Of a stretch of DNA of 64,000 nucleotides, positions 22,535-30,767 are shown in pieces (positions within the stretch are counted from its first letter, which is position 1; every line of letters begins with the position of its first letter). Source of the stretch: Hymenobacter chitinivorans DSM 11115 (lineage in GTDB: Bacteria; Bacteroidota; Bacteroidia; Cytophagales; Hymenobacteraceae); the NCBI RefSeq assembly GCF_002797555.1, contig NZ_PGFA01000001.1:2294001-2358000 (forward strand). Direction: 5' to 3'. Under the pieces are notes generated by a model. That model was not told where the DNA came from. It saw only the letters and a list, made by a program, of their open reading frames with translations, and searched no databases. The position numbers and the translations under genes are program-made.

Positions 22535-25219
22535 TTAACCGTTGCTGCGGCTCACCAGCTCCTCGGCCTTGGCAATGGCCGCGCCCAGGCCGGCCACGTT
22601 CTTGCCACCGGCCGTGGCGAAGAACGGCTGTCCGCCGCCCCCACCCTGGATTTCCTTGGCCAGCTCGCGCACCAAAGTCGAGGCATTGAGCTTGCCGGCT
22701 TTGGCAATTTCGTCGTCGAGCATCACGGCCAGCTGAGGCTTGCCCTCGATGTCGGCGCCGAGTACGAGCACAAGGTTGTCCACGGTCTGGCGCAGGTTGT
22801 AGGCCAGGGTCTTGAGGCCATCGGCCGAGCCGACCTGCACCTGAGCGGCCAGGAAGTTGACGCCGCCGAGGGGCTTCACCTGGGCCGCCAGCTGGTCTTT
22901 CTGCTGGTTGATGCTCTGCTGCTCAAACTGCTCGATCTGCTTGCGCAGGCCGGCAATTTCCTCGGTCTGCTTCTGCAGGCTGGGCAGCAGGTGCTGGGGG
23001 TTGCCCAGGGCCTCGCGCACCTGGTTGAGCAAGTCGATTTGCTGGTCGACGTAGGCTTCGGCGGTTTCGCCGGTTACGGCCTCGATGCGGCGCACCCCGG
23101 CGCCCACGGCGCTTTCGGAGGTGATTTTGAAGAAGCCGATTTCGCCGGTGCCACGCACGTGGGTCCCCCCGCAGAGCTCCACGGAGTAGTTTTTGTCGAA
23201 GGTGATGACGCGCACGAACTCGCCGTACTTCTCGCCGAACAAGGCCATGGCGCCCAGGTTTTTGGCCTCGGCAATGGGCACGTTGCGGCGCTCATCGAGC
23301 GGAATCTGCTGGCGAATCCGCTCGTTGACCATGCGCTCAATCTCGCGCAGCTGCTCGTCGGTGACCTTGGTGAAGTGGGAAAAGTCGAAGCGCAGCAGCT
23401 TGTCATTTACCAACGAGCCTTTCTGCTGCACGTGTGAGCCGATGATTTCGCGCAGCGCAGCCTGCAGCAGGTGGGTAGCCGTGTGGTTTTTGCGGATCAG
23501 CTCGCGCCGGGCATGGTCGATTTTAGCCGAGAAGTCGGCGTCCAGGTCCTGGGGCAAATCCAGGACGGTGTGCACAATCAGGTCATTTTCCTTTTTGGTG
23601 TCAATCACCCGCACCTTGCTCAGCGGGCTGGTCAAATAGCCCGTGTCGCCAATCTGCCCACCCGACTCGGCGTAGAACGGGGTCTGGTCGAGCACCACCT
23701 GGTACTCGGTTTTGCCCTTCTTGTCGATTTTGCGGTAGCGCAGGATTTTGGCCGGGGCCTCCTCCAGATCGTAGCCCACGAAAGCCGGCTGCTCCTCCGA
23801 TTCCAGCACCACGGTCCAGTCCGACTGTTCGGTTTCCTGGGCGTTGCGGCTGCGGTTTTTCTGCTGGGCCAGTTCTTTCTGGAAGCCCTCCTCGTCCACC
23901 GACAAGCCCTTTTCGCGGGCAATCAGGGCCGTGAGGTCGAGCGGGAAGCCGAAGGTGTCGGAAAGCTCAAAGGCCGTTTTGCCGTCGATGCGGTTGCCGT
24001 TCTGCCGGGCGGTTTCTTCCAGGGCATCGAGGCGGCGCAGGCCGTTTTCGAGGGTTTTGAGGAAAGCCACTTCCTCCTCTTCCACCACGCGCTGCACAAA
24101 CTGGGTTTGCTGCTGAAGCTCGGGGAAAATATCCTTCATCTGCTCGGCCAGCACGGGCACGAGCTTGTAGAGGAAGGGCTGCTTCTGGCCCAAGGACGAA
24201 AAGGCGTAGCGCACGGCCCGGCGCAGGATGCGGCGAATCACGTAGCCGGCCTTCACGTTGGAAGGCAGCTGCCCGTCGGCAATGGCGAAGCTGATGGTGC
24301 GGATGTGGTCGGCCAGCACCCGGATGGCAATGTCGGTTTTCTCGTTTTCGGTGGCCGGCTGGTCGTTCACGGTAGCCGGGGCCGTGCCGTGGTACTGCAC
24401 GCCGGCCTCGGCGGCAATGAAGCGAATCAGGGGCTGGAATACGTCGGTGTCGTAGTTCGACTTCACCCCCGACACGGCCATCATCAGGCGCTCGAAGCCC
24501 ATGCCGGTGTCGACGCTCTGCTCGGGCAGCTTGATGAGGGACTTGTCGGCCAGGCGCTGGAACTCCATGAACACGTTGTTCCAGATTTCGACTACCTGCG
24601 GGTGGTCGGCGTTTACCAATTCGCGGCCGGGCTTCTGGGCCCGCTCCTCTGCGGAGCGCAAATCAATGTGGATTTCGGTGCACGGACCACATGGACCAGT
24701 ATCACCCATTTCCCAGAAGTTATCCTTCTTGTTGCCGGGCAGAATCCGGTCGTCGGTGGTGTACTGGCGCCACAAATCCTGGGTTTCGGAGTCGGCGGCG
24801 GTGCCGTCCTTCTCGTCGCCCTCAAAGTAGGTGACGTAGAGGCGGTCCTTTTCCAGCTTGTACACCTCGGTGAGCAGCTCCCAGGCCCAGGCAATGGCGT
24901 CCTTCTTGAAGTAGTCGCCAAACGACCAGTTGCCCAGCATTTCGAACATGGTGTGGTGGTAGGTGTCGTAGCCTACTTCTTCCAGATCGTTGTGCTTGCC
25001 ACTCACGCGCAGGCACTTTTGGGTGTCGGCAATGCGCTTGTAGGGCGCAGGCTTGTTGCCCAGGAAATAGTCCTTGAACGGGGCCATGCCCGAGTTAATG
25101 AACAGCAGCGTGGGGTCGTCCTTCACCACGATGGGCGCCGAGGGCACGATGTGGTGGCCTTTGGAAGCGAAGAAATCCAGGAACTGCTGGCGGACGTGGC
25201 TGGCGGTGGGAAGTGACAT
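22535..25219 (-). CDS. alaS: Alanyl-tRNA synthetase
   Basis: An 894-residue cytosolic enzyme that charges tRNA(Ala). Class II catalytic motifs are seen in MSLPTASHVRQQFLDFFASKGHHIVPSAP-type opening (residues 1-30), NSGMAPFKDYFLG, RVSGKHNDLEEVGYDTYHHTMFEMLGNWSFGDYFK and GMGFERLMMAVSGV. The editing domain has HTATHLLQAALREIIG and the Cys-x-x-x-His part CGGTHVRGTGEIGFFKI. The C-Ala oligomerisation region closes with GGGGGQPFFATAGGK. The length is normal (about 875). A TAACTTTG box at 25348-25355 implies a leader of about 120 bases, which contains a hairpin just before the start codon. The TonB-domain gene follows after 3 bases. Confidence 0.97.
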   Translation of the reverse strand: MSLPTASHVRQQFLDFFASKGHHIVPSAPIVVKDDPTLLFINSGMAPFKDYFLGNKPAPYKRIADTQKCLRVSGKHNDLEEVGYDTYHHTMFEMLGNWSFGDYFKKDAIAWAWELLTEVYKLEKDRLYVTYFEGDEKDGTAADSETQDLWRQYTTDDRILPGNKKDNFWEMGDTGPCGPCTEIHIDLRSAEERAQKPGRELVNADHPQVVEIWNNVFMEFQRLADKSLIKLPEQSVDTGMGFERLMMAVSGVKSNYDTDVFQPLIRFIAAEAGVQYHGTAPATVNDQPATENEKTDIAIRVLADHIRTISFAIADGQLPSNVKAGYVIRRILRRAVRYAFSSLGQKQPFLYKLVPVLAEQMKDIFPELQQQTQFVQRVVEEEEVAFLKTLENGLRRLDALEETARQNGNRIDGKTAFELSDTFGFPLDLTALIAREKGLSVDEEGFQKELAQQKNRSRNAQETEQSDWTVVLESEEQPAFVGYDLEEAPAKILRYRKIDKKGKTEYQVVLDQTPFYAESGGQIGDTGYLTSPLSKVRVIDTKKENDLIVHTVLDLPQDLDADFSAKIDHARRELIRKNHTATHLLQAALREIIGSHVQQKGSLVNDKLLRFDFSHFTKVTDEQLREIERMVNERIRQQIPLDERRNVPIAEAKNLGAMALFGEKYGEFVRVITFDKNYSVELCGGTHVRGTGEIGFFKITSESAVGAGVRRIEAVTGETAEAYVDQQIDLLNQVREALGNPQHLLPSLQKQTEEIAGLRKQIEQFEQQSINQQKDQLAAQVKPLGGVNFLAAQVQVGSADGLKTLAYNLRQTVDNLVLVLGADIEGKPQLAVMLDDEIAKAGKLNASTLVRELAKEIQGGGGGQPFFATAGGKNVAGLGAAIAKAEELVSRSNG

Positions 25220-25229
25220 AAGCGGGTAA

Positions 25230-25248
25230 CGCGAAGCTTGACTTCGCG
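25230..25248 (-). promoter_or_regulatory. Small hairpin in the alaS leader
   Basis: Perfect 7-bp stem CGCGAAG/CTTCGCG with a 5-base loop whose 3' edge is about 10 bases from the alaS ATG, i.e. at the ribosome-binding position. Confidence 0.4.
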
Positions 25249-25347
25249 AGTCGTAGGATGCGGTGAACGAAACGGCTGGACCGTTGGAATTGGCGGCAGC
25301 CGGGAATTTGGTTACTTTTCGCCTTTCCAGCGGAAAGGCCGTTCCGG

Positions 25348-25355
25348 CAAAGTTA
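25348..25355 (-). promoter_or_regulatory. -7 box TAACTTTG of alaS
   Basis: Perfect TAnnTTTG match on the minus strand, 129 bases upstream of the alaS start. Confidence 0.6.
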
Positions 25356-25406
25356 GCCGACTAAGCCGGAAAGCGAAACTGGAATGTCTTTATGGCTTTT
25401 TGCCGG

Positions 25407-25500
25407 GTCATGCTGAGCTTGCCGAAGCATCTCTACCGCGCTACTAATCGAATGCTGGTGCAACGAAGCGGTAGAGATGCTTCGGCAAGCTCAGCATGAC
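25407..25500. repeat. Perfect 33-bp inverted repeat (TCATGCTGAGCTTGCC family)
   Basis: Arms at 25407-25439 and 25468-25500 are exact reverse complements. They contain GTCATGCTGAGCTTGCCGAA and GCATCTCTACCGC, with a 28-base loop. Related words occur at 36124-36281 and 39241-39344, so it is a third dispersed repeat family. It lies between divergent alaS and merR. Confidence 0.9.
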
Positions 25501-25529
25501 GTTCTATCTTAGTTTGATTCCCCCAGCCC

Positions 25530-25892
25530 ATGCCCTACAAAGAGCGCGACATCGAGAAGCAGTATTTCACCATCGGCGAGGTGGCGGCCCAGTTCAACGT
25601 GGCCCCGTCGCTGATTCGCTTCTGGGAAACCGAGTTTGAGGAACTGCGCCCGCGCAAAAGCAAGAAGGGCAACCGCCTCTACACGCCCCAGGACGTGGAT
25701 ATTTTCCGCACGATTTACCACCTGGTCAAGGAGCGCGGCTACACCATTCCCGGCGCCCGCGACATGCTCAAGCAGAAAGGCCCCCAGCTCAAGGAGAAAA
25801 TCGACGTAATTCAGAGCCTGGAAAAGGTGCGTGGCTTTCTGGTGACCATGAAAAAGGAGCTGGACGCCATTGGTAAGGCGCAGCAAGGGTAG
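25530..25892 (+). CDS. MerR-family transcriptional regulator
   Basis: A 120-residue DNA-binding protein. The winged helix-turn-helix is YFTIGEVAAQFNVAPSLIRF, with WETEFEELRPRKSKKGNRLYTPQDVDIF, and a dimerisation helix follows (LVKERGYTIPGARDMLKQKG onward). The effector region is very short and has no conserved Cys cluster, so metal sensing is unlikely. MerR proteins of this compact type are universal in Bacteroidota. The start follows a TATCTTAG box at 25505-25512, giving a short leader. The regulon is unknown. Confidence 0.92.
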   Translation: MPYKERDIEKQYFTIGEVAAQFNVAPSLIRFWETEFEELRPRKSKKGNRLYTPQDVDIFRTIYHLVKERGYTIPGARDMLKQKGPQLKEKIDVIQSLEKVRGFLVTMKKELDAIGKAQQG

Positions 25893-25937
25893 CTTTATCT
25901 TTTCTCACTATCAATTAAGGTTATAGGTATTGGCTCT

Positions 25938-26687
25938 ATGCGCGTTTTTTATGTGTTGTTGGCAGCAGCTAGCCTAGCTACAAGCTTTTGTACTTCTAAA
26001 CCGAGTGGAATAACGGGCCCTGGCAACAGAGCTGTACACCTCCTACCCTATCATGTCACGGCTGAGCCCGCCGTATTTGAAACCAGCTTTTTCCCGAACG
26101 CTCAGGTTCAAGAAGATAGTGTCACAATCGATCTGATGCCCAACTTCCTGGGCAACCTACCAGTGCCTTCCGGCCGCATCATTGCCACCGACCCGGTTGC
26201 CATGCGCACTACGGCTTTCACAACTGAGTTCCCCCACGGCCGCTTTCCGGTAGAGCTGGCTGTTGCTCGATTCAGGGGGGCTGAGCGAGTGGCCTTTGCC
26301 CGTATTGTATTTTCGGCCAAGCCAGTAGCAAGATGGGAATTGGCCCTCATTCCGGGCCAAACGCCTCTACTCCTTCACGATTCTACCTACTATGGCTACT
26401 CGGTAGACGCTGGCACAGCGCTCTTTATTGATGCTGACTTCATGACGGGATTGGGTAATCAATTAAACAACCAATCAACTTATGAACAGCTGTTTATTAA
26501 AAGCTTTGAGCCGTCATCCCCTGGTAAATTCTATCCAACAGGTTTCTTGTACGCGGCGCAAAGTGATACATTGGCGGCTTTTACAACAGGCTGGGGTGAC
26601 GGTTCCTACGCCACCTATGTAGGCTTCGACTATCAAAATCATCCTTGTCGTTTGCTGACCGATTTTCAAGTCATATCTTGGAAATAA
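25938..26687 (+). CDS. DUF4241-domain lipoprotein
   Basis: A 249-residue protein with a signal peptide ending near SFCTS (lipobox-like, so probably a lipoprotein). The mature part matches DUF4241: FPHGRFPVELAVARFRGAER, VAFARIVFSAKPVARWELAL, YGYSVDAGTALFIDADFM and TGWGDGSYATYVGFDYQ. The domain has no proven activity. Base composition is visibly lower in GC and codon use more AT-ended than in the flanking merR and dprA genes, which suggests recent acquisition. It starts 45 bases after merR and ends 70 bases before dprA. Confidence 0.78.
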   Translation: MRVFYVLLAAASLATSFCTSKPSGITGPGNRAVHLLPYHVTAEPAVFETSFFPNAQVQEDSVTIDLMPNFLGNLPVPSGRIIATDPVAMRTTAFTTEFPHGRFPVELAVARFRGAERVAFARIVFSAKPVARWELALIPGQTPLLLHDSTYYGYSVDAGTALFIDADFMTGLGNQLNNQSTYEQLFIKSFEPSSPGKFYPTGFLYAAQSDTLAAFTTGWGDGSYATYVGFDYQNHPCRLLTDFQVISWK

Positions 26688-26757
26688 ACATCAGAACCGG
26701 CATTTCTTAATTACCCAATCCAGTATTCTACTCACTGTATTTTTTATTTCCCCCCTA

Positions 26758-27888
26758 ATGCCTATTTCTACCGACGAATTACTCTTTCACGAAGTTGCCC
26801 TCACCCTCTTCCCCGGTATCGGGCCGCAGCTTACGCGGCAGCTGATGAGCTATGGGGGCTCGGCCAAAAACGTGCTGATGCTGCCCCCGGGCAAGCTGCG
26901 CAAGATTCCGGGCGTGGGCCCGACCACCGTGGCCACGCTGACCGGCGGGGAACGAACCACCGCTTTGAAAAAGGCCGAAGACACGCTGCGCAAGGCCGAA
27001 AAAGACGGGGTGCAACTGCTGTTCTACACCAGCCGGCAGTACCCGAGCCGGCTCAAAACCATTCCCGACGCGCCCGTGCTGCTCTACTACCAGGGCACGG
27101 CGAACCTGAATCAGCCCAAAACTATCGGCATCGTGGGCACGCGCAAAGCCACCGACTACGGCCGGGAGCAAACCGAGAAGCTGGTGCAGGGCCTGGTAGC
27201 CCACCGCCCGCTGGTCATCAGCGGCCTGGCCTACGGCATCGACATTGCCGCCCACCGCGCCGCCCTGCAGGAAGGCCTGGAAACCGTCGGCGTCATGGCC
27301 ACCGGCCTGGACGTGCTCTACCCCGCCGCCCACCGCAAAACGGCCGAGAAAATGCTGACCCAGGGCGGTTTGCTCACTGAGTTTGCCTTCGGCACCCAAC
27401 CCGACCGCTACAACTTCCCGGCTCGTAACCGGATTATTGCCGGCTTGTCGGATGGCACCGTAGTGGTGGAAGCCGCCCGCAAAGGCGGGGCCCTGATAAC
27501 AGCCGAAATTGCCTTAAGCTATAACAAGGACGTGCTGGCCATTCCCGGCAACCTGGGCAGTGCCGCCTCTGAGGGCTGCAACGACCTGATCAAAGCCAAC
27601 AAAGCCGCCCTCTACGGGGAGCCGGCCGATTTGGAGCAGCTCCTCAACTGGGACGCGGCCCTGCACCAGAGCGGCAAGTTCAAGCCCACGCCTACCTACG
27701 ACCCGGCCGACTTCACGGCCGAGGAGTTTCAGCTGCTGGAAGTGCTGCTGGCCAGCAAGGAAGAGCAGATGGACAACCTGAGCTGGAAAGCCCAGCTGCC
27801 CGTGAATAAAGTGGCTACCCTGCTGCTAGGCCTCGAGTTTCGGGGCGTGGTGAAGGCTTTGCCGGGCAAGAAGTTTGTGCTGGTGTAA
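26758..27888 (+). CDS. dprA: DNA-processing protein DprA
   Basis: A 376-residue protein that loads RecA on incoming single-stranded DNA during natural transformation. Domains in order are an N-terminal helix-hairpin-helix region (LRKIPGVGPTTVATLTGGER), the Rossmann-like DprA core (IGIVGTRKATDYGREQTEKL, LVISGLAYGIDIAAHRAAL, YNFPARNRIIAGLSDGTVVV, AIPGNLGSAASEGCNDLIK) and a C-terminal winged helix (DNLSWKAQLPVNKVATLLLGLEFRG across about 335-362). The length is typical. Other competence genes are not in the window. It is preceded by an AT-rich gap of 70 bases. Confidence 0.95.
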   Translation: MPISTDELLFHEVALTLFPGIGPQLTRQLMSYGGSAKNVLMLPPGKLRKIPGVGPTTVATLTGGERTTALKKAEDTLRKAEKDGVQLLFYTSRQYPSRLKTIPDAPVLLYYQGTANLNQPKTIGIVGTRKATDYGREQTEKLVQGLVAHRPLVISGLAYGIDIAAHRAALQEGLETVGVMATGLDVLYPAAHRKTAEKMLTQGGLLTEFAFGTQPDRYNFPARNRIIAGLSDGTVVVEAARKGGALITAEIALSYNKDVLAIPGNLGSAASEGCNDLIKANKAALYGEPADLEQLLNWDAALHQSGKFKPTPTYDPADFTAEEFQLLEVLLASKEEQMDNLSWKAQLPVNKVATLLLGLEFRGVVKALPGKKFVLV

Positions 27889-27936
27889 GCTTCTTTACGG
27901 CCTGCCTGTTATCTGACCTTACTGCTTTTCCTGCTC

Positions 27937-28758
27937 GTGCTGCTGCTCAACAACCAACTGCTACCTACCGCTACTCTCCCCTTGCCCAACCGCGGCCTGG
28001 CTTTTGGCGACGGTTTTTTTGAGACGCTGGTGTATGCCGACGGCCACCTGCGCTACGCGGCCCACCACGCCGCCCGCCTGCAGCAGGCCGCCGCCGCCCT
28101 CTACCTGACCCTGCCCGCCGAACTGGCTACGGCCTCCGCCCTGGAAGCTACCTTAGCCGGGCTGGCAGTGGCCAGTGAGCTGCCCAGGGCCCGGCTGCGG
28201 CTGCAGCTGTGGCGGACCGGGGGGGGGCGCTACACGCCCACAACCGATAATGCGGAGTGGTTGGCTACGGCGGAAGAATTTGTACCGAACGATTCCCCGA
28301 TTCGGCAGGCCGATTTTGCCCAGGCAACCCAGACGCTATATTCTCCGCTGAGCTTTTGCAAGGGTCCCCAGGCCTGGCTCTACGTGCGGGCAGCTCAGGA
28401 GCGGCAGCAGCGCGGCCTCGAGGAAATTATCCTTTGTGATGCCGCCGGGCATGTGGCCGAGGCCGGCGCTGCGGCGGTTTTCTGGGTGCGAAACGGGCAG
28501 TTGTTTACCCCGGCCGTGACGACGGGCTGCGTGGCCGGGGTGCGCCGGGCCCACCTGCTGGCGGTGGCCCGGCAGCACGCCCTGCCCTGTACCGAAGGCT
28601 TATTTACCAGGCAGGACGTGGAGGCGGCGGAGGCCGTATTCGTGGCTAATGTGGCCGCTATTCGGTCGGTGGTCAACGTGGGCTCCACGGCGTTTCGGCC
28701 CGCTCACGCCCTGCTGGCTCAGCTCCGGCGCTGGGAACAGGTCGAAGAGCGGAATTAG
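27937..28758 (+). CDS. Class IV aminotransferase / aminodeoxychorismate lyase-like PLP enzyme
   Basis: A 273-residue fold-type IV PLP enzyme. The start region NRGLAFGDGFFETLVYADGH and the arginine-rich HAARLQQAAAAL are family features. The PLP lysine is in SFCKGPQAWLYVRAAQE at about residue 146. The cofactor-phosphate region EAGAAAVFWVRNGQLFTPAVTTGCVAGVRR matches, although the usual E-x-S/T-x-S-N before F/W is replaced by EAGAAAVFW. That makes assignment to BCAT, D-amino-acid transaminase or PabC uncertain; the short length favours a PabC-like lyase. The start is GTG at 27937. It overlaps the convergent small gene by 4 bases at the stop. Confidence 0.87.
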   Translation: MLLLNNQLLPTATLPLPNRGLAFGDGFFETLVYADGHLRYAAHHAARLQQAAAALYLTLPAELATASALEATLAGLAVASELPRARLRLQLWRTGGGRYTPTTDNAEWLATAEEFVPNDSPIRQADFAQATQTLYSPLSFCKGPQAWLYVRAAQERQQRGLEEIILCDAAGHVAEAGAAAVFWVRNGQLFTPAVTTGCVAGVRRAHLLAVARQHALPCTEGLFTRQDVEAAEAVFVANVAAIRSVVNVGSTAFRPAHALLAQLRRWEQVEERN

Positions 28759-28997
28759 CGGTTCGACGACAGGTTACCGCAGCGTAGCCGCAGCCAGCCT
28801 TCCTCAAACTCGGTAAGGTCGGCCTCCGTGACGTTGTTTACGCGCAAGATTTCGGTTCGGTCCTGCTCATCACACCCTTCCAGGGCGTAGAGAGCAATCC
28901 AGGCGCGGTGTTTACGGGAAAGCGCAGGGGATTCGATGGGGGACACGGTGATACTGGGCACTGAGAAGGGTGAGCCGAATTGCGAATACGTACGCAA
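28755..28997 (-). CDS. Small conserved-looking hypothetical protein
   Basis: An 80-residue protein with the recognisable centre RKHRAWIALYALEGCDEQDR followed by TEILRVNNVTEADLTEFEEG, a helical, acidic pattern. It ends LRLRCGNLSSNR. It is convergent with the PLP-enzyme gene, sharing 4 bases at the stops. Upstream is an AT-rich gap that could supply a promoter. No domain is recognised. Coding status rests on composition and a plausible amphipathic helix. Confidence 0.5.
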   Translation of the reverse strand: MRTYSQFGSPFSVPSITVSPIESPALSRKHRAWIALYALEGCDEQDRTEILRVNNVTEADLTEFEEGWLRLRCGNLSSNR

Positions 28998-29290
28998 GCT
29001 ACGCTCTTTTGGACTTTATAAATACAATTGAACTCTCTTTAAGGTTAAGCCCGGCCATAAAATTCCCGTGGCATTAGAAATTTCCTAAAAAAGAGCTGGT
29101 TCTGACTTCAACGCATTAGCCCCATGCAGGTTACAATTGGCGTAAATTTTTCGTTTAAAACGATTAATTGAATTCAGCCGCAACGCAGAAGCTTAAGCTC
29201 GTAATTGAATAAGTGCAAAATCATAGGTTAACTTCTATATTTCTTTCCCCTCCCCAGTAATAACGTTGAGCGGGAAGCTTATGTGCTAGC
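28998..29290. other. AT-rich gap without recognised gene
   Basis: About 290 bases with much lower GC than the surroundings, with runs such as TTTATAAATACAATTGAA and AATTTTTCGTTTAAAACG. No open frame of note. It could hold the promoter of the small minus-strand gene, a decayed insertion, or a small RNA; nothing specific is recognised. Confidence 0.5.
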
Positions 29291-29292
29291 TT

Positions 29293-29341
29293 AGTGCGCC
29301 ACCGCCCCGATAATCGTCGATTACCGGGGCGGTGGCGCACT
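29293..29341. terminator. 49-base GC-rich palindrome after thyA
   Basis: Arms AGTGCGCCACCGCCCCG and CGGGGCGGTGGCGCACT enclose ATAATCGTCGATTAC, itself nearly self-complementary. It lies 17 bases beyond the thyA stop. No T-run follows on the thyA strand, so a factor-independent terminator role is possible but not certain. Confidence 0.6.
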
Positions 29342-29357
29342 GGGAGCCCGGCCGGGG

Positions 29358-30152
29358 CTACACGGCTACGGGAGCCTTGATGGCGGGGTGCGGGTCGTAG
29401 TTTTCCAGTGTGAAGTCGTCGTAGCGGAAACTGAAGATATCTTGCACCGCCGGGTTAAGACGCATGTGGGGCAAGGGGCGCGGCTCCCGGGTGAGCTGCA
29501 GGCGGGCCTGCTCCAAATGGTTGGAATACAGGTGAGTGTCGCCGCCGGTCCAGATGAACTCGCCGGGCTGTAGTCCCGTGACTTGGGCCATCATGAGCGT
29601 GAGCAGGGCGTAGCTGGCAATATTGAAGGGCACGCCCAGGAATACGTCGGCCGAGCGCTGGTAGAGCTGGCAGCTAAGCCGGCCGTCGGCTACGTAAAAC
29701 TGGAACAGGGCGTGGCAGGGCATCAGGTGCATCTGGTCCAGCTCGGCCACGTTCCAGGCCGACACCAGAATGCGGCGCGAGTCGGGTGAGGTGGTGAGCT
29801 GGCGCACGACTTCCGAAATCTGGTCGATGTGGGAGCCGTCGGGCCGGGGCCAGTTGCGCCACTGCTTACCGTACACCGGGCCCAGGTCGCCGTTTTCGTC
29901 GGCCCACTCATCCCAGATTTTTACCCCATTGTCAGTCAGATACTTGATATTGGTATCGCCCTGCAAAAACCACAGCAGCTCGTGGATGATGCTTTTCAGG
30001 TGGACCTTCTTGGTGGTCACCAGCGGGAAGCCCTGTTGCAGGTCGAAGCGCATCTGGGGGCCGAAAATACTGAGCGTACCGGTGCCGGTGCGGTCGGTTT
30101 TCTGGGTGCCGTGGTCGAGGATGTGGCGGACGAGGTCGAGGTACTGCTGCAT
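29358..30152 (-). CDS. thyA: Thymidylate synthase
   Basis: A 264-residue cytosolic enzyme converting dUMP to dTMP with methylenetetrahydrofolate. Hallmarks are [39 protein letters not shown], the catalytic-Cys region [24 protein letters not shown] ([13 protein letters not shown]), [20 protein letters not shown], and [16 protein letters not shown]. The length is exactly that of E. coli-type ThyA. A TACTTTCG box at 30157-30164 is only 5 bases before the ATG, so the message is leaderless or nearly so. No folA follows within the window; a large palindrome does. Confidence 0.97.
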   Translation of the reverse strand: MQQYLDLVRHILDHGTQKTDRTGTGTLSIFGPQMRFDLQQGFPLVTTKKVHLKSIIHELLWFLQGDTNIKYLTDNGVKIWDEWADENGDLGPVYGKQWRNWPRPDGSHIDQISEVVRQLTTSPDSRRILVSAWNVAELDQMHLMPCHALFQFYVADGRLSCQLYQRSADVFLGVPFNIASYALLTLMMAQVTGLQPGEFIWTGGDTHLYSNHLEQARLQLTREPRPLPHMRLNPAVQDIFSFRYDDFTLENYDPHPAIKAPVAV

Positions 30153-30156
30153 GGCG

Positions 30157-30164
30157 CGAAAGTA
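30157..30164 (-). promoter_or_regulatory. -7 box TACTTTCG abutting the thyA start
   Basis: Near match to TAnnTTTG on the minus strand, with 4 bases between the box and the ATG, implying a leaderless or near-leaderless mRNA. Confidence 0.5.
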
Positions 30165-30185
30165 CGAACCGGGCCGGGATTCTCG

Positions 30186-30653
30186 TCAGGATTTGCGCGC
30201 GGCCGGTAGCAGGGCCACCTGGGTAGAAACGGCATGCCAACGGCCCCGCAGCTTCACAAATACGTCGGTGTAGCGCAGGCGCAGGGCGAAGGGCTGGCTG
30301 AGCCAGGTGCCGGTCTGCAGATACCAGCCGGTCAGCACTACGGTGTTGTTGCCGTACTGCCGCACCCGCACGTCCTGGCTTTGGAAAGGGTTGATAACCG
30401 AATTGGGGTTGCTGACGGCCAGCAGCACGGTTTTCTTGTCGTTCACGCTCCCGTCGGCCGCCACGTGCAGGAAATCGGGAGCCAGCAGGCCGCTGATAAA
30501 GGCCGTGTCGCGGCTGACGATGGCCTCATTCCAGCGCCGCTCCAACTGTAGCACCTGCTGAGCCACTTTAGGCTCGGGCGGCCGGGGCGCACCGCGCTGG
30601 GCAAAGGCAGAAAAGACGAACAGACTACACAGCAAGACCAGGATGGGACGCAT
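30186..30653 (-). CDS. Secreted DUF4440/NTF2-like protein
   Basis: A 155-residue protein with a signal peptide (MRPILVLLCSLFVFSAFAQ) and a cystatin/NTF2-like domain: VLQLERRWNEAIVSRDTAFI, LLAPDFLHVAADGSV, VRQYGNNTVVLTGWYLQTGT, LRYTDVFVKLRGRWHAVSTQ. This is the SnoaL/DUF4440 pattern of small ligand-binding or enzyme-like domains. ATG at 30653 is chosen because it begins the signal peptide; the upstream in-frame ATG at 30671 would add PNPIP. It lies between thyA and the cupin gene terminator. Function unknown. Confidence 0.85.
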   Translation of the reverse strand: MRPILVLLCSLFVFSAFAQRGAPRPPEPKVAQQVLQLERRWNEAIVSRDTAFISGLLAPDFLHVAADGSVNDKKTVLLAVSNPNSVINPFQSQDVRVRQYGNNTVVLTGWYLQTGTWLSQPFALRLRYTDVFVKLRGRWHAVSTQVALLPAARKS

Positions 30654-30700
30654 AGGAATCGGGTTGGGCAAAGCGCCGGAGGACAGAGTTGATACTAACG

Positions 30701-30725
30701 CAAAAGCCGCCCCGGTGGGCGGCTT
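30701..30725 (-). terminator. Intrinsic terminator after the cupin gene
   Basis: Hairpin CAAGCCGCCCACC / GGGGCGGCTTTTG read on the minus strand, about 43 bases past the stop at 30768. Confidence 0.75.
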
Positions 30726-30767
30726 GCTCTACTCATTACTGCTGCCACGGCCCAGCTAGGTTCGTTT

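Noticed and set aside
23471..25216. Plus-strand open frame of 581 codons opposite alaS
   Set aside because: Shadow of a highly conserved synthetase gene.
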